From positions 248,001 through 312,000 of the forward strand of contig NZ_JABRPL010000001.1 of NCBI RefSeq assembly GCF_013249015.1: DNA of 64,000 nt, in the 5' to 3' direction. The notes below the pieces were generated by a model that was given only the letters and a program-made list of their open reading frames with translations, was not told the origin of the DNA and made no database searches. This document shows positions 1 to 12,165 of the stretch, piece by piece. How positions within the stretch are numbered: the stretch's first letter is position 1; every line of letters starts with the position of its first letter. Origin of the DNA: Rathayibacter agropyri (GTDB taxonomy: Bacteria > Actinomycetota > Actinomycetes > Actinomycetales > Microbacteriaceae). A program made the translations under genes and the position numbers.

Positions 1-1052
1 TCGTCATCGACGAGTCGCATGTCACCGTTCCGCAGATTGGCGCGATGTACGAGGGCGACGCCTCCCGCAAGCGGACGCTCGTCGAGCACGGCTTCCGCCT
101 GCCCTCGGCGATGGACAACCGCCCGCTGAAGTGGGAGGAGTTCAAGGCCCGCGTCGGTCAGACCGTCTACCTCTCGGCGACGCCGGGTCGTTACGAAATG
201 GGGATCGCCGATGGCATCGTCGAGCAGATCATCCGGCCCACGGGCCTCATTGACCCGGAGATTGTGGTCAAGCCGACCAAGGGCCAGATTGACGACCTGC
301 TCGAGGAGATCACGCGCCGAACCGAGCGCGACGAGCGCGTCCTCGTCACCACGCTCACCAAGCGCATGGCGGAGGAACTCACCGACTTCCTCACCGAGGC
401 CGGCGTCCGCGTGCGCTACCTCCACTCCGACGTCGACACCCTCCGCCGGGTCGAATTGCTCTCCGAGCTGCGCGCCGGCGTCTATGACGTCCTCGTGGGC
501 ATCAACCTGCTCCGGGAGGGACTCGACCTGCCCGAAGTCTCGCTCGTCGCGATCCTCGACGCCGACAAGGAGGGCTTCCTCCGCTCGTCCACGTCGCTCA
601 TCCAGACCATCGGCCGCGCGGCCCGCAACGTGTCGGGTGAGGTGCACATGTACGCCGACCGGGTCACCGACTCGATGCGCCTCGCAATTGACGAGACCGA
701 TCGCCGGCGCGAGAAGCAGGTCGCCTACAATCTCGATCACGGCATTGATCCGACGCCGCTGCGCAAGAAGATCGCCGACATCACCGATGCCCTCGCTCGC
801 GAGGGGGCCGATACCGCGAAGCTCCTCGCGGGGCGCGACTCGAAGAAGAAGAGCCCCACGCCCAACCTGCGCCGACAGGGTCTGGCGGCCAACGGCGGCA
901 ACGATCTCGAGGCGATCATCGCCGACCTCAACGGGCAGATGCTCCAGGCCGCAGGAGAACTCAAGTTCGAACTGGCGGCGCGGCTGCGCGACGAGGTCCA
1001 GGAACTCAAGCGCGAACTCAGGCAGATGGAGAAGGCGGGCCACCTCTCGTGA
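1..1052 (+). CDS. uvrB: UvrABC system protein B, 3' part (5' end outside window)
   Basis: Damage-recognition helicase subunit of nucleotide excision repair. Only the C-terminal half is present; the reading frame is open from base 3 and starts with an [18 protein letters not shown] block, the UvrB segment that carries the DEAD-like motif. Downstream come the second helicase domain, with the [13 protein letters not shown] and QTIGRAARN motifs, and at the very C-terminus a UVR motif (roughly the last 45 residues, [13 protein letters not shown]) that contacts UvrC. uvrA follows after 79 bases and uvrC after that, so all three subunits are adjacent. The identification is secure; only the start is missing. 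Confidence 0.97.
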   Translation, partial: VIDESHVTVPQIGAMYEGDASRKRTLVEHGFRLPSAMDNRPLKWEEFKARVGQTVYLSATPGRYEMGIADGIVEQIIRPTGLIDPEIVVKPTKGQIDDLLEEITRRTERDERVLVTTLTKRMAEELTDFLTEAGVRVRYLHSDVDTLRRVELLSELRAGVYDVLVGINLLREGLDLPEVSLVAILDADKEGFLRSSTSLIQTIGRAARNVSGEVHMYADRVTDSMRLAIDETDRRREKQVAYNLDHGIDPTPLRKKIADITDALAREGADTAKLLAGRDSKKKSPTPNLRRQGLAANGGNDLEAIIADLNGQMLQAAGELKFELAARLRDEVQELKRELRQMEKAGHLS

Positions 1053-1119
1053 TTCACAGGGATAGGGGCTTCGCGATCAGCGGCCAGCGAACGCTCCGAG
1101 CGATGTCGGTGGTGCCGCA

Positions 1120-1125
1120 TACACT
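1120..1125 (+). promoter_or_regulatory. -10 box of uvrA, leaderless transcript predicted
   Basis: TACACT ends six bases before the GTG start of uvrA and no Shine-Dalgarno sequence lies between, so transcription should begin at or next to the start codon. No convincing -35 hexamer and no LexA-type palindrome was seen in the 79-base gap. Confidence 0.55.
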
Positions 1126-1131
1126 TTCGGA

Positions 1132-4053
1132 GTGTCGATCCTGAACGCCGTTACGGACCCTTCCTCCACCCCCTCTCCCTCCTTCCACCGTTTCGTCTCC
1201 TCACTTGACGAGTCGGTATCGAAGCTGGTGGTGAGTGGCGCGCGGGTACACAACCTGCAAAACGTCGACCTCGAGATCCCGCGTGACTCGATGGTGGTCT
1301 TCACCGGCCTCTCGGGCTCCGGCAAGTCGTCCCTCGCGTTCGACACGATTTTCGCCGAGGGACAGCGGCGTTACGTCGAGTCCCTTTCCGCCTATGCCCG
1401 CCAGTTCCTCGGGCAGGTGGACCGGCCCGATGTCGACTTCATCGAGGGCCTCAGCCCCGCAGTCTCGATCGACCAGAAGTCAACAAACCGCAACCCGCGC
1501 TCCACCGTCGGCACGATCACCGAGATCTTCGACTACATGCGCCTGCTCTGGGCGCGCATTGGCGTGCCGCACTGCCCCATCTGCAGCGAGCGGATCTCGG
1601 CGCAGACGGTCCAGCAGATTGCCGACCAGCTGATGGAACTCGAGTCCGGCACCCGCTACCAGATCCTCAGTCCCGTCGTTTCACAAAAAAAGGGCGAGTT
1701 CGTCGACCTTTTCAAGGAGCTGACCGCCGGCGGCTACTCCCGTGCGATGGTCGACGGGACCCTCGTCCAGCTGAGCGACCCGCCCACGCTCAAAAAGCAG
1801 TACAAGCACGACATCTCGGTCGTGGTCGATCGCCTCGTCGCCGGCCCCGACATCCTCGGCCGCCTCACCGATTCCCTCGAGACCGCCCTGCGCCTCACCG
1901 ACGGGATCGTGCAGATCAACTTCGTCGACGGCGAGGGCGAGGGCGCCTGGACCACCTACTCCGAGAAGCTGTCCTGCCCGAACAACCACCCCATCTCCTT
2001 GACCGAGATCGAGCCGCGCACATTCTCCTTCAATGCCCCGTTCGGCGCCTGCCCGGAATGCTCCGGTCTGGGCACCCGGATGTCCGTCGATGACGAGTTG
2101 CTGTTGGGCGACCCCGACCTCAGCATCGCGGAGGGCGTCATCATCCCCTGGACCACGCAGGGCAAGGGCCTCTTCCAGTACTACGAGAAGCTGCTCGACG
2201 GCCTCTCCCGTGACCTCGGCTTCTCGCTCGCGACACCCTGGAAGCGCCTCAGCACCGAGGTGCAGCAGGCCGTCCTCCACGGCGACAACTTCGAAGTCAA
2301 AGTCAAATGGAAGAACCGCTATGGCCGCGAGATGAGCTACACCTCCGGCTTCGAGGGCGTCGTGCCCTATATCGAACGCCAGTTCGTTCAGGCCGAGACC
2401 GATGTCCAGCGCACCCGCTGGTCCGAGTTCCTCCGCGAGGTCCCCTGTCCGGTCTGCAAGGGCTCCCGGCTCAAGCCCGAGGTTCTCGCCGTCCTGGTGC
2501 ACGGCGCAAGCATCGCGGATGTCGCCGACCTCAGCCTCGGCGACGCACAGGACTTCATGAGCCGGCTCGAGCTGACCGACCGCGAGGCCCACATCGCGGC
2601 GCAGGTGCTCCGCGAGATCCGCGCCCGCATCGACTTCCTCATCGAGGTCGGCCTCAACTATCTGAACCTTTCGCGCGCCGCCGCTTCCCTCTCGGGCGGT
2701 GAGGCACAGCGCATCCGGCTGGCGACGCAGATCGGCTCCGGGCTCACCGGCGTGCTCTACGTCCTCGACGAGCCCAGCATCGGCCTGCACCAGCGAGACA
2801 ACCGCCGCCTGATCGACACCCTGATCAAGCTGCGCGATCTCGGCAACACACTGATCGTCGTCGAGCACGACGAGGACACCATTCGCACGGCCGACTGGAT
2901 CGTCGACATCGGCCCGGGTGCAGGCGTCAACGGCGGCAAGGTCGTGCACTCGGGCTCCTATGCGTCGCTGCTCGAGAACACGCACTCCCTCACCGGCGAC
3001 TACGTCTCCGGCCGCAGGGCGATCGACGTGCCGAAGAAGCGCCGCACCATCGACCGCAAGCGGATGATCAAGGTCGTCGGCGCGAACGCCAACAATCTGC
3101 AGAAGGTCGACGCGGAGTTCCCGCTCGGCACGTTCGTCGCAGTTACCGGAGTGTCCGGATCGGGCAAGAGCACGCTTGTCAACGACATCCTTTACCGGGT
3201 GCTCGCCAACCAGCTCAACGGCGCTCGCAAGGTGCCGGGCAAGCACACCCGCGTCACCGGTCTCGAGAACCTCGACAAAATCGTCCATGTCGATCAGAAT
3301 CCGATCGGCCGCACCCCCCGCTCCAACCCCGCCACCTACACCGGCGTCTTCGACCGCATCCGCACCCTCTTCGCCGAGACGACGGAGGCGAAGGCGCGCG
3401 GCTACCTGCCCGGCCGTTTCAGCTTCAACGTCAAGGGGGGCCGCTGCGAGGCGTGCTCGGGCGACGGCACCATCAAGATCGAGATGAACTTCTTGCCCGA
3501 CGTCTACGTCGCGTGCGAGGTCTGCGGGGGAGCGCGCTACAACCGAGACACCCTGACCGTGCACTACAAGGGCAAGAACGTCGCCGAGGTGCTCGACATG
3601 CCGATCGCCGAGGCGGCCGACTTCTTCGAGCCGATCACCGCGATTCACCGGTTCCTGAAGACGCTGGTCGAGGTCGGCCTCGGCTACGTGCGCCTCGGTC
3701 AGAGCGCGACGACCCTCTCCGGCGGCGAGGCCCAGCGGGTCAAGCTCGCGACCGAGCTCCAGCGCCGCTCGAATGGACGCAGTGTCTACGTGCTCGACGA
3801 GCCGACCACGGGTCTGCACTTCGAGGATGTCCGCAAGCTGCTTCTCGTGCTGAACAGTCTGGTCGACAAGGGCAACACGGTGATCACCATTGAGCACAAC
3901 CTCGACGTGATCAAGTCAGCCGACTGGCTGATCGACATGGGCCCTGAGGGCGGCGCGGGTGGTGGCCAGGTTGTTGCGGTCGGCACCCCCGAGCGCGTCG
4001 CCAAGGTCAAGGGCAGCCACACCGGCATGTTCCTCTCCGAGATCCTTCGCTGA
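1132..4053 (+). CDS. uvrA: UvrABC system protein A, excinuclease ATPase
   Basis: Damage-sensing ATPase that loads UvrB on DNA. The 973-residue protein has two ABC modules: Walker [10 protein letters not shown] near residue 59 and GVSGSGKST near residue 673, each later followed by an LSGGEAQR signature and a VLDEP Walker B. CxxC pairs for zinc are present in the first half (CPIC, CPEC, CPVC) and in the second module (CEAC, CEVC). The GTG start is chosen because it lies six bases after a TACACT box; it gives an N-terminal extension of about 30 Ser/Pro-rich residues before the conserved [19 protein letters not shown]. Length is normal for the family. Confidence 0.97.
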   Translation: MSILNAVTDPSSTPSPSFHRFVSSLDESVSKLVVSGARVHNLQNVDLEIPRDSMVVFTGLSGSGKSSLAFDTIFAEGQRRYVESLSAYARQFLGQVDRPDVDFIEGLSPAVSIDQKSTNRNPRSTVGTITEIFDYMRLLWARIGVPHCPICSERISAQTVQQIADQLMELESGTRYQILSPVVSQKKGEFVDLFKELTAGGYSRAMVDGTLVQLSDPPTLKKQYKHDISVVVDRLVAGPDILGRLTDSLETALRLTDGIVQINFVDGEGEGAWTTYSEKLSCPNNHPISLTEIEPRTFSFNAPFGACPECSGLGTRMSVDDELLLGDPDLSIAEGVIIPWTTQGKGLFQYYEKLLDGLSRDLGFSLATPWKRLSTEVQQAVLHGDNFEVKVKWKNRYGREMSYTSGFEGVVPYIERQFVQAETDVQRTRWSEFLREVPCPVCKGSRLKPEVLAVLVHGASIADVADLSLGDAQDFMSRLELTDREAHIAAQVLREIRARIDFLIEVGLNYLNLSRAAASLSGGEAQRIRLATQIGSGLTGVLYVLDEPSIGLHQRDNRRLIDTLIKLRDLGNTLIVVEHDEDTIRTADWIVDIGPGAGVNGGKVVHSGSYASLLENTHSLTGDYVSGRRAIDVPKKRRTIDRKRMIKVVGANANNLQKVDAEFPLGTFVAVTGVSGSGKSTLVNDILYRVLANQLNGARKVPGKHTRVTGLENLDKIVHVDQNPIGRTPRSNPATYTGVFDRIRTLFAETTEAKARGYLPGRFSFNVKGGRCEACSGDGTIKIEMNFLPDVYVACEVCGGARYNRDTLTVHYKGKNVAEVLDMPIAEAADFFEPITAIHRFLKTLVEVGLGYVRLGQSATTLSGGEAQRVKLATELQRRSNGRSVYVLDEPTTGLHFEDVRKLLLVLNSLVDKGNTVITIEHNLDVIKSADWLIDMGPEGGAGGGQVVAVGTPERVAKVKGSHTGMFLSEILR

Positions 4054-4078
4054 CCTCGGTGACAGGCGAGCGAGAGGC

Positions 4079-5962
4079 ATGACGCAGACAGTCGACTTCC
4101 GACCGAAGCCGGGCGAAATCCCGACCCTTCCTGGCGTGTACCGCTTCAGGGATGCCCGGGGCCGGGTGCTCTATGTGGGCAAGGCGAAGAACCTCCGCGC
4201 ACGGCTGAGCAACTACTTCGCTCCGCTGCCGAGCCTGCACGAGCGCACCCGGCGGATGGTCACGTCGGCGTCCGGTGTCGAGTGGACCGTCGTCGGCACT
4301 GACGTCGAGGCGCTCCAGCTTGAGTTCACGTGGATCAACGAGTTCGACCCGCCCTTCAACGTCAAGTTCCGCGACGACAAGTCGTACCCGTACATGGCGG
4401 TGACGCTCGGCGACGAGGCGCCGCGGGTGATGGTCACCCGCAACGCCAAGATCGGAAAGGCCCGCTACTTCGGCCCGTACCCGAAGATCTGGGCGATTCA
4501 CGAGACGATCGACCTGATGATCAAGGCGTTCCCCATCAGGACCTGCAACGACTCCAACTACAAGCGCGCGATGCAGAGCGGCAAGCCCTGCTTCGCCTCC
4601 CAGATCGGGCGCTGCGGCGGGCCCTGCTCCCACCGCGTCACTTTCGCGGAGCACCGCGAGATGGTCGACCGCTTCGTCGCCTTCATGGGCAGCCACGACC
4701 GGCGCATGATCGGCGAACTCGACAAGGAGATGCGCGAGGCCGCGGCGGCGATGGAGTATGAGCGCGCGGGCAAGCTGCGCGATCAGATCGCCGCTCTCGA
4801 TGCGGTGCTGGCCAAGAGCGCGGTCGTGCTCAAGGACAACGTCGATGTCGACCTCTACGCGATCGTGCACGACGAGCTCGCTGCCTCTGTGCAGCAGTTC
4901 CGCGTGCGTGGGGGCCGCATCCGCGGCGAGCGCGGCTGGGTCGTCGACAAGGAACTCGACATGAGCACCGCCGAGCTCGTCGACACCGCCCTTCAGGCGG
5001 CGTACGAGACCGGCGACATCCCGCCCCGCGAGGTCGTGGTGCCGGAGCTCCCGGAGGACACGGAGGCTCTCGAGGAGTGGTTGGGCGGGATTCGCGGGGC
5101 GAATGTGCGCTTGCGGGCCGCGCAGCGCGGTGACAAGGCGGCGCTGCTCGAGACGGCGACGCAGAACGCTCAGCACTCGCTCATGCTCTACAAGACCCGC
5201 CGCTCCGCTGACTTCACCGCGCGCACCCAGGCTCTGGAAGACATCCGCGACGCCCTCGGGATGAGCGAGGCGCCACTGCGGATGGAGTGCTACGACGTGT
5301 CGCATCTCAGCGGCACGAACATTGTCGCGTCGATGGTGGTCTTCGAGGACGGTCTCCCTCGAAAGGACCAGTACCGGCGGTTCTCGATCGCGGAGTCGAC
5401 CGACGACACCGAGTCGCTGCACCAGGTCTTGACGCGGCGGCTCGCCTACCTGCGTGAGCCCGTCGAGCCGGCAGCGATCGACCCTGAGACCGGCGAGGCG
5501 AGGCGCCGCAAGTTTTCCTACCCGCCGCAGCTGCTCATCGTCGACGGCGGTCAACCGCAGGTCGCGGCGGCGCAGCGGGCGCTAGACGAGTCCGGTGTGA
5601 CGGGCATTACGCTGTGCGGCATCGCCAAGCGGCTCGAAGAGATCTGGCTGCCCGACTCCGACTTCCCCGTGATCCTGCCGCGCAACAGCGACGCACTGTT
5701 CCTCTTCCAGCGGATCCGCGACGAGGCGCACCGGTTCGCCATCACGCATCAGCGACAGCGGCGCAAGCGCGACATCTCGTCGCAGCTGGCCGAGGTGCCG
5801 GGACTCGGTGGCACGCGCGTGCGCGACCTGCTCAAGCACTTCGGCTCGGTCACGCGGCTGCGCGAGGCCAGCGAGACCGAGATCGCCGAGGTCAAGGGGA
5901 TCGGCCCGGCGCTAGCCGGAGCGATCCACGCCTACCTCCACGCCGACCGGTCGAGCGTCTGA
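4079..5962 (+). CDS. uvrC: UvrABC system protein C, dual-incision nuclease
   Basis: Makes both incisions in nucleotide excision repair. The 627-residue protein has the N-terminal GIY-YIG domain ([21 protein letters not shown]), a UVR motif near residue 215-250 ([17 protein letters not shown]), the RNase H-like domain ([21 protein letters not shown]) and C-terminal helix-hairpin-helix repeats ([28 protein letters not shown]). The ATG at 4079 is preceded by a purine-rich GCGAGAGG and begins the conserved MTQTVDFRP; the open frame extends upstream but only into the uvrA 3' end. It lies 25 bases after uvrA. Confidence 0.97.
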   Translation: MTQTVDFRPKPGEIPTLPGVYRFRDARGRVLYVGKAKNLRARLSNYFAPLPSLHERTRRMVTSASGVEWTVVGTDVEALQLEFTWINEFDPPFNVKFRDDKSYPYMAVTLGDEAPRVMVTRNAKIGKARYFGPYPKIWAIHETIDLMIKAFPIRTCNDSNYKRAMQSGKPCFASQIGRCGGPCSHRVTFAEHREMVDRFVAFMGSHDRRMIGELDKEMREAAAAMEYERAGKLRDQIAALDAVLAKSAVVLKDNVDVDLYAIVHDELAASVQQFRVRGGRIRGERGWVVDKELDMSTAELVDTALQAAYETGDIPPREVVVPELPEDTEALEEWLGGIRGANVRLRAAQRGDKAALLETATQNAQHSLMLYKTRRSADFTARTQALEDIRDALGMSEAPLRMECYDVSHLSGTNIVASMVVFEDGLPRKDQYRRFSIAESTDDTESLHQVLTRRLAYLREPVEPAAIDPETGEARRRKFSYPPQLLIVDGGQPQVAAAQRALDESGVTGITLCGIAKRLEEIWLPDSDFPVILPRNSDALFLFQRIRDEAHRFAITHQRQRRKRDISSQLAEVPGLGGTRVRDLLKHFGSVTRLREASETEIAEVKGIGPALAGAIHAYLHADRSSV

Positions 5963-6088
5963 GCCACGCTCTAGGCTGGAGGCCGTCCTCCCGGGAGGCC
6001 GGCGAGCGCCCGGCACCCATCGCGGACGACCTTGATCACCTACGTCACAAGCCAGACGCTTCGCACAGCAGACGAGCACGGAGAGCAC

Positions 6089-6964
6089 ATGAGCACGGAG
6101 AGCGAGCAGCAGGATGTGCTGATCGTCACGGGTATGTCCGGTGCGGGCCGGTCCACGGCCGCCAACGCGCTGGAGGATCTCGGCTGGTACGTGGTGGACA
6201 ACCTGCCGCCGCAGATGCTGCGGCCGCTTGTCGACCTCGCGAAGCGCGCGGGCGACACACTGCCCAAGATCGCGGCGGTCGTCGACGTCCGCGGACGCGA
6301 CTTCTTCGAGGACCTCGGCGAGATCGTCCGCGAACTCCGCGCCGGAGTCGACCTTCGGATGGTCTTCCTCGAGGCAACGGACGCGGTGCTCGTACGCCGC
6401 TTCGAGCAGGTGCGGCGGCCGCATCCGTTGCAGGGGCACGGCACCCTGCTCGACGGCATCACGGCGGAGCGCACGCGACTCGCGCAACTGCGCGAGTCCG
6501 CCGATATCGTGATCGACACCTCCGACCTCAACATTCACCAGCTGGCCACGAGCATCACCGACCGCTTTGCTGAAGCCGGCCGCGCCGGGCTTCAGGTCAC
6601 CGTGATGAGCTTTGGCTTCAAGTACGGACTCCCGACCGATGTCGACATGGTCGCTGATGCGCGCTTTTTGCCCAACCCATACTGGATCCCGGAGTTGCGC
6701 CCGCACACGGGCCTCGACGAAGAGGTGAGAGACTACGTGCTGGCCCAGCAGGGCGCCGAGGAGTTCATCGACTTGTACTCGCACGCTCTGCGCCCCGTGC
6801 TCGACGGTTACCAGCGCGAGAACAAGCGCCACGCGACCATCGCCGTCGGCTGCACGGGAGGCAAGCACCGCTCCGTCGCGGTCGCCGGCCGCATCGCCGC
6901 CCGGCTCGCTGAGCTGCCGGGAGTTGCCATCAGCGTGGCGCACCGCGACCTCGGCCGAGAATGA
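6089..6964 (+). CDS. rapZ: RapZ/YvcJ family nucleotide-binding adapter protein
   Basis: P-loop protein of the RapZ (YvcJ) family, 291 residues. Walker A GMSGAGRST is near the N-terminus and the C-terminal domain carries MSFGFKYGLP, DARFLPNPYW and the GCTGGKHRSV signature. In Enterobacteria RapZ controls glucosamine-6-phosphate synthase through small RNAs; in Gram-positives the role is less clear, so only the family assignment is firm. The ATG at 6089 with GGAG five bases upstream is preferred over a TTG 19 codons earlier. It lies between uvrC and whiA as in other actinobacteria, but the gluconeogenesis-factor gene yvcK that usually sits between rapZ and whiA is not here (only 42 bases separate them). 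Confidence 0.93.
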   Translation: MSTESEQQDVLIVTGMSGAGRSTAANALEDLGWYVVDNLPPQMLRPLVDLAKRAGDTLPKIAAVVDVRGRDFFEDLGEIVRELRAGVDLRMVFLEATDAVLVRRFEQVRRPHPLQGHGTLLDGITAERTRLAQLRESADIVIDTSDLNIHQLATSITDRFAEAGRAGLQVTVMSFGFKYGLPTDVDMVADARFLPNPYWIPELRPHTGLDEEVRDYVLAQQGAEEFIDLYSHALRPVLDGYQRENKRHATIAVGCTGGKHRSVAVAGRIAARLAELPGVAISVAHRDLGRE

Positions 6965-7006
6965 TCCCCGCGCGCTCCGCCGCGCACCCGACGTAAGGAA
7001 GACTCC

Positions 7007-7987
7007 GTGGCCCTCACCGCAGACGTCAAGGGCGAACTGGTCGCGATCGTCTCGCGCAAGAACACCGTCCGTGCCGCCGAATTGGCGACCATCCTCCGGT
7101 TCTCCGGCGGACTGCACATCATCTCCAATCGCCTCGCGGTCGAGGTCGAACTGGACTCCGCCCCGCTGGCGACGCGCGTCCGCCGCGACCTCGCCGAGCT
7201 CTATGGCGTCCGGAGCGACGGCAGCGTCGTCTCGGCCGGCGGCTCGCGTCGCACAACGAGCTGGCTCGTCCGGGTCGTCGAAGGCGGCGATACGCTCGCC
7301 CGCCAGACCGGCCTGCTCGATCAGCGAGGCCGCCCGGTGCGCGGCCTGCCCAACCGGCTCACGACGGGGTCGCGGGAGGAGTTGGCTGCTCTCTGGCGCG
7401 GTGCCTTCCTCGCTCAGGGTTCTCTGACTGACCCCGGGCGTTCCGCCGCGCTCGAGATCGTCTGCCCCGGCATCGAGGCGGCGATGGCGATCGTCGGAGC
7501 GGCCGGCCGCCTCGGTGTGCAGGCCAAGTCGCGGGAAGTACGTGGCGTGCACCGTGTCGTCATCCGCGACGGTGAGAGCATTAGCGCGATGCTCACGCTC
7601 ATGGGAGCAACCGCGACGGTGGCAAGCTGGGAAGAGTTGCGCCAGCGCCGGGAGGTGCGGGCAACGGCGAACCGTCTCGTCAATTTCGACGACGCGAATC
7701 TCCGCCGGTCGGCGCAGGCCGCGGTCGCCGCCTGCGCTCGGGTCGAGCGGGCAATGGAGATCCTCGGCGACGACATTCCCGAGCACCTCCGCTACGCCGG
7801 GCGCCTGCGCCTGGCCCACCGCGACGCGAGCCTCGACGAGCTCGGCCACCACGCGGACCCGCCGATGACGAAGGACGCGGTCGCCGGTCGCATCCGCCGC
7901 CTCCTCGCCATGGCCGATAAGCGGGCCTCGGACCTTGACATCCCGGGCACCGACGCGAACCTGCCCGCTGAACTCCGCGACCTCTAG
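7007..7987 (+). CDS. whiA: WhiA, DNA-binding regulator (LAGLIDADG-like/HTH)
   Basis: Transcription factor of the WhiA family, known for developmental gene control in Streptomyces together with WhiB and present in non-sporulating Gram-positives too. The 326-residue protein starts at GTG after an AAGGAAG ribosome-binding site and has the N-terminal homing-endonuclease-like fold ([44 protein letters not shown]) and a C-terminal HTH ([20 protein letters not shown]). Length matches the family. Co-directional with rapZ and probably co-transcribed. Confidence 0.96.
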   Translation: MALTADVKGELVAIVSRKNTVRAAELATILRFSGGLHIISNRLAVEVELDSAPLATRVRRDLAELYGVRSDGSVVSAGGSRRTTSWLVRVVEGGDTLARQTGLLDQRGRPVRGLPNRLTTGSREELAALWRGAFLAQGSLTDPGRSAALEIVCPGIEAAMAIVGAAGRLGVQAKSREVRGVHRVVIRDGESISAMLTLMGATATVASWEELRQRREVRATANRLVNFDDANLRRSAQAAVAACARVERAMEILGDDIPEHLRYAGRLRLAHRDASLDELGHHADPPMTKDAVAGRIRRLLAMADKRASDLDIPGTDANLPAELRDL

Positions 7988-8071
7988 GGCCGGAGAGGAG
8001 GCATCCGACGAACGCTGAGCGTCGGCTGCGTGAAGAGGGCAAGCCCTCCGAACGCGCGAGGGGCCGCTCGC

Positions 8072-8077
8072 TAGACT
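8072..8077 (+). promoter_or_regulatory. Candidate -10 box for sodA
   Basis: TAGACT about 104 bases upstream of the sodA ATG in a 193-base intergenic region. No clear -35 element. It would give a leader of roughly 97 bases ending in the AGGAG ribosome-binding site. Confidence 0.35.
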
Positions 8078-8180
8078 GAACGGGTTGCTCAGGACACTCC
8101 CGGCCCTCCTCCGCCTCGCAGCGGACGCCGAGACGCCGGCGGGTCGCACGGGAACGACGACCACGAATAGGAGATCGCAC

Positions 8181-8807
8181 ATGGCTGACTACACGCTCGC
8201 CGAACTGCCCTACGACTACTCGGCCCTCGAGCCGAACATCAGTGGACGGATCATGGAGCTCCACCACGACAAGCACCACGCGACGTACGTAGCGGGGGCA
8301 AACACTGCCCTCACCGCGCTGCAGGAGGCTCGCGACGGCAACACCCTCGCGAACGTCAACAAGCTCCAGAAGGACCTGGCATTCAACCTCGCCGGTCACG
8401 TGAATCACACCGTGTTCTGGAACAACCTCTCGCCGGACGGCGGCGACAAGCCCGTCGGCGAGCTTGCCGCGGCCATCGACGACAATTTCGGGTCGTTCGA
8501 CAAATTCCGCGCCCACTTCACCGCCTCCGCCCTCGGCATCCAGGGTTCAGGCTGGTCGATCCTCGCCTGGGATTCGCTCGGCGAGAAGCTCATCATCGAG
8601 CAGCTGTACGACCACCAGGGCAACCTCGCTGCGGCGACGGTCCCGGTCCTCCTGCTCGACATGTGGGAGCACGCCTTCTACCTCGACTACGTCAACGTGA
8701 AGGCCGACTACGTCACGGCATTCTGGAACATCGTGAACTGGGCCGACGTCTCCGCGCGCTTTGAAAAGGCCCGCGAGAGGACCTCGGGCCTACTGCTACT
8801 GTCGTAG
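8181..8807 (+). CDS. sodA: Superoxide dismutase (Mn/Fe type)
   Basis: Converts superoxide to hydrogen peroxide and oxygen in the cytoplasm. 208 residues; the metal ligands of the Mn/Fe family are visible as His28 (ELHHDKHH), His76 (HVNHTVFW), and Asp160 and His164 in [11 protein letters not shown]. The sequence does not settle Mn against Fe. The start ATG has AGGAG eight bases upstream; the open frame reaches back to a TTG at 8085 but those residues have no family match. The C-terminal tail [11 protein letters not shown] corresponds to the tail of other actinobacterial enzymes. Confidence 0.96.
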   Translation: MADYTLAELPYDYSALEPNISGRIMELHHDKHHATYVAGANTALTALQEARDGNTLANVNKLQKDLAFNLAGHVNHTVFWNNLSPDGGDKPVGELAAAIDDNFGSFDKFRAHFTASALGIQGSGWSILAWDSLGEKLIIEQLYDHQGNLAAATVPVLLLDMWEHAFYLDYVNVKADYVTAFWNIVNWADVSARFEKARERTSGLLLLS

Positions 8808-9914
<1,107 letters not shown>

Positions 9915-9925
9915 GGCTCGGCGCA

Positions 9926-11137
9926 GTGACGCTCCGCACCCTGGACTCGCTGGGCTCACTCGCCGGCACGCGCGTCGTCGTCCGCTGCGATCTGAACGTC
10001 CCTCTGAAGGACGGAACGATCACGGACGACGGCCGCGTGCGCGCGTCGGTGCCCACGCTCCAGCGTCTCGTCGCCGAGGGCGCCCGAGTTGTGGTCATCA
10101 GCCACCTCGGCCGTCCTGACGGGAAGCCTGAGGCGAAGTACAGCCTGGCTCCGATCGCAGCCCGCCTCGGCGAGCTTCTCGACGCCCCCGTCTCGTTCGC
10201 GGAGGAGACCGTCGGTGACTCCGCGTCCGAGGCCGTCGCGGCCCTCCAGGACGGCCAGGTCGTCGTGCTCGAGAATCTCCGCTTCAACGCCGGCGAGACG
10301 AGTAAGGACGAGGCCGAGCGCCGCGCCTTCGCCGAGAAACTGGCCGCCTTCGGTGAAGCCTTCGTCTCAGACGGCTTCGGTGTCGTGCACCGCAAGCAGG
10401 CAAGCGTCTACGAGCTAGCCCAGCTGCTCCCGAGCGCTGCCGGCACGCTGATCGCGGCCGAGCTTGAGGTGCTCGAGCGGCTGACCGAGAAGCCCGAGCG
10501 CCCCTACACGGTGGTCCTCGGCGGTTCGAAGGTCTCGGACAAGCTCGGCGTCATCGAGCACCTGCTGCCCAAGGTCGATTCGATCCTCATCGGCGGCGGC
10601 ATGCTCTTCACCTTCCTCAAGGCTCAGGGCCACGAGGTTGGCGCGAGCCTTCTCGAGGCCGACCAGGTCGGCACTGTCCTCGGCTACCTGGCGAAGGCGG
10701 AGGAGCTCGGGGTCGAGATCGTCCTGCCGACGGACGTGGTCGTCGCCTCGTCGTTCGGCCCCGACGCCGAGCATCACATCGCCGCTGCCGACGCCATCGA
10801 GAGCACGCCATTCGCGGAGAAGGGGCTCGGCCTCGATATTGGACCGGACACCGCGAGGCGCTTCGCCGAGATCGTCGCGGCGTCGAAGACGGTGTTCTGG
10901 AACGGCCCCATGGGTGTCTTCGAGCTCGAGCCGTTCGCGGCCGGCACGAAGACTGTCGCCCAGGCGCTCACCGAGGTCGACGGGCTGAGCGTCGTCGGCG
11001 GAGGAGACTCCGCCGCCGCCGTGCGCGCCCTGGGCTTCGAGGACGACCAGTTCGGCCACATCTCAACGGGAGGCGGAGCGAGCCTCGAATTCCTCGAGGG
11101 CAAACGTCTCCCCGGACTGGAGGTCCTCGGATGGTAG
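9926..11137 (+). CDS. pgk: Phosphoglycerate kinase
   Basis: Substrate-level phosphorylation step of glycolysis. 403 residues; N-terminal VVVRCDLNVPLKDG substrate motif, YTVVLGGSKVSDKLGV in the middle, and the C-terminal ATP-binding GGGDSAAAV plus ISTGGGASLEFLEG. GTG start at the beginning of the conserved TLRTLDSLGSLAGTRV. Its stop codon lies inside tpiA (7-base overlap), which implies translational coupling. Confidence 0.97.
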   Translation: MTLRTLDSLGSLAGTRVVVRCDLNVPLKDGTITDDGRVRASVPTLQRLVAEGARVVVISHLGRPDGKPEAKYSLAPIAARLGELLDAPVSFAEETVGDSASEAVAALQDGQVVVLENLRFNAGETSKDEAERRAFAEKLAAFGEAFVSDGFGVVHRKQASVYELAQLLPSAAGTLIAAELEVLERLTEKPERPYTVVLGGSKVSDKLGVIEHLLPKVDSILIGGGMLFTFLKAQGHEVGASLLEADQVGTVLGYLAKAEELGVEIVLPTDVVVASSFGPDAEHHIAAADAIESTPFAEKGLGLDIGPDTARRFAEIVAASKTVFWNGPMGVFELEPFAAGTKTVAQALTEVDGLSVVGGGDSAAAVRALGFEDDQFGHISTGGGASLEFLEGKRLPGLEVLGW

Positions 11138-11928
11138 AAAGCACCCCCGCCCGCATCCCGCTCATCGCGGGCAACTGGAAGATGAACCTGGACCACCTCC
11201 AGGCCATCGCGTTCGTCCAGAAGCTCGCATGGAGCCTGAAGGATGCCGACCACGACTTCGACTCGGTCGAGGTTGCGGTGTTTCCGCCGTTTACCGACCT
11301 CCGGCCGGTGCAGATCCTCGTTGACTCGGACAAGCTGCCGCTGAAATACGGAGCCCAGGACCTCTCCAAGTTTGACAGCGGTGCCTACACCGGTGAGATC
11401 TCCGGGCAGTTCCTGAAGCAGCTCGACTGCGACTACGTGATCGTCGGCCACTCGGAGCGTCGGACGCTCCACGGTGAGACGGACGCGGACATCGCTGCCA
11501 AGTCGGCCGCTGCGGTCAAGCACGGCGTCGCTCCGATCATCTGCGTCGGAGAGACGGCGGAGGACCTTGAGAAGCACGGTCCCTCTGCGGTGCCGGTCGC
11601 GCAGTTGAAGGAGGCCCTCACCGGCCTCCCGGCGGACGCCGACCTCGTGGTGGCGTACGAGCCGGTCTGGGCCATCGGCTCCGGCCAAGCGGCGACGCCA
11701 GACCAGGCCCAGCAGGTCTGCAAGGCGTTGCGCGACGTGATCGCCGACGTCCTCGGGGCCGAGACCGCGGCGAAGACGCGCGTGCTCTACGGCGGGTCGG
11801 TGAAGTCCGGCAATATCGCCGGTTTCATGCGTGAGCCCGACGTCGACGGTGCGCTCGTCGGAGGCGCGAGCCTCCAGGTCGACGAGTTCGCGGCAATCGC
11901 TCGATTCCGCAACCACGTCGGGGTCTGA
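11131..11928 (+). CDS. tpiA: Triosephosphate isomerase
   Basis: Interconverts dihydroxyacetone phosphate and glyceraldehyde-3-phosphate. 265 residues; active-site Asn/Lys in IAGNWKMN, His in VGHSERR, Glu in AYEPVWAIG, and the phosphate loop YGGSVKSGN. The ATG overlaps the pgk stop by seven bases. A strong terminator follows, so the operon ends here rather than running into secG as in many relatives. Confidence 0.97.
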   Translation: MVESTPARIPLIAGNWKMNLDHLQAIAFVQKLAWSLKDADHDFDSVEVAVFPPFTDLRPVQILVDSDKLPLKYGAQDLSKFDSGAYTGEISGQFLKQLDCDYVIVGHSERRTLHGETDADIAAKSAAAVKHGVAPIICVGETAEDLEKHGPSAVPVAQLKEALTGLPADADLVVAYEPVWAIGSGQAATPDQAQQVCKALRDVIADVLGAETAAKTRVLYGGSVKSGNIAGFMREPDVDGALVGGASLQVDEFAAIARFRNHVGV

Positions 11929-11939
11929 GTTTCTGCGAC

Positions 11940-11971
11940 GAAGGGGCGGGCACATCCGGGCCCGCCCCTTC
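11940..11971 (+). terminator. Terminator of gap-pgk-tpiA
   Basis: Perfect 11-base-pair stem (11940-11950 with 11961-11971) around a 10-base loop, 11 bases after the tpiA stop. It lacks a T-run. The remainder of the 237-base gap to the convergent gene holds no recognisable feature. Confidence 0.7.
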
Positions 11972-12165
11972 GTCGTCCCCGCCGCTCCCTGCGCGGCGGG
12001 GCGCGGTTGGCTTTGCGACGGGGAGCGTTGTGCAGAGCGGGGTGCGGTCGGCTACGACGATCCGCTGGAACGCGGATCTCCTCCAAGGGGGCCGCAATTG
12101 CGCCGTCTAGGGTGGGACGACGGTCTCTCCACTGGCCGATCTAAGGTGGGGCTCTGTTCTATCGC

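Noticed and set aside
1681-3897. 738-codon open frame antisense to uvrA
   Set aside because: It mirrors uvrA codon by codon; long antisense frames are expected in high-GC coding DNA, and the translation has no family motif.
3959-4078. 40-codon N-terminal extension of UvrC
   Set aside because: It lies within the uvrA 3' end in another frame, has no similarity to UvrC, and the ATG at 4079 has a better upstream site.
5912-8182. 756-codon antisense frame across rapZ and whiA
   Set aside because: Both plus-strand genes are unmistakable and the antisense translation is featureless.
8767-8791. Hairpin inside the sodA 3' end as sign of a frameshifted C-terminus
   Set aside because: The tail [11 protein letters not shown] matches the usual end of actinobacterial superoxide dismutases, so the frame is intact.
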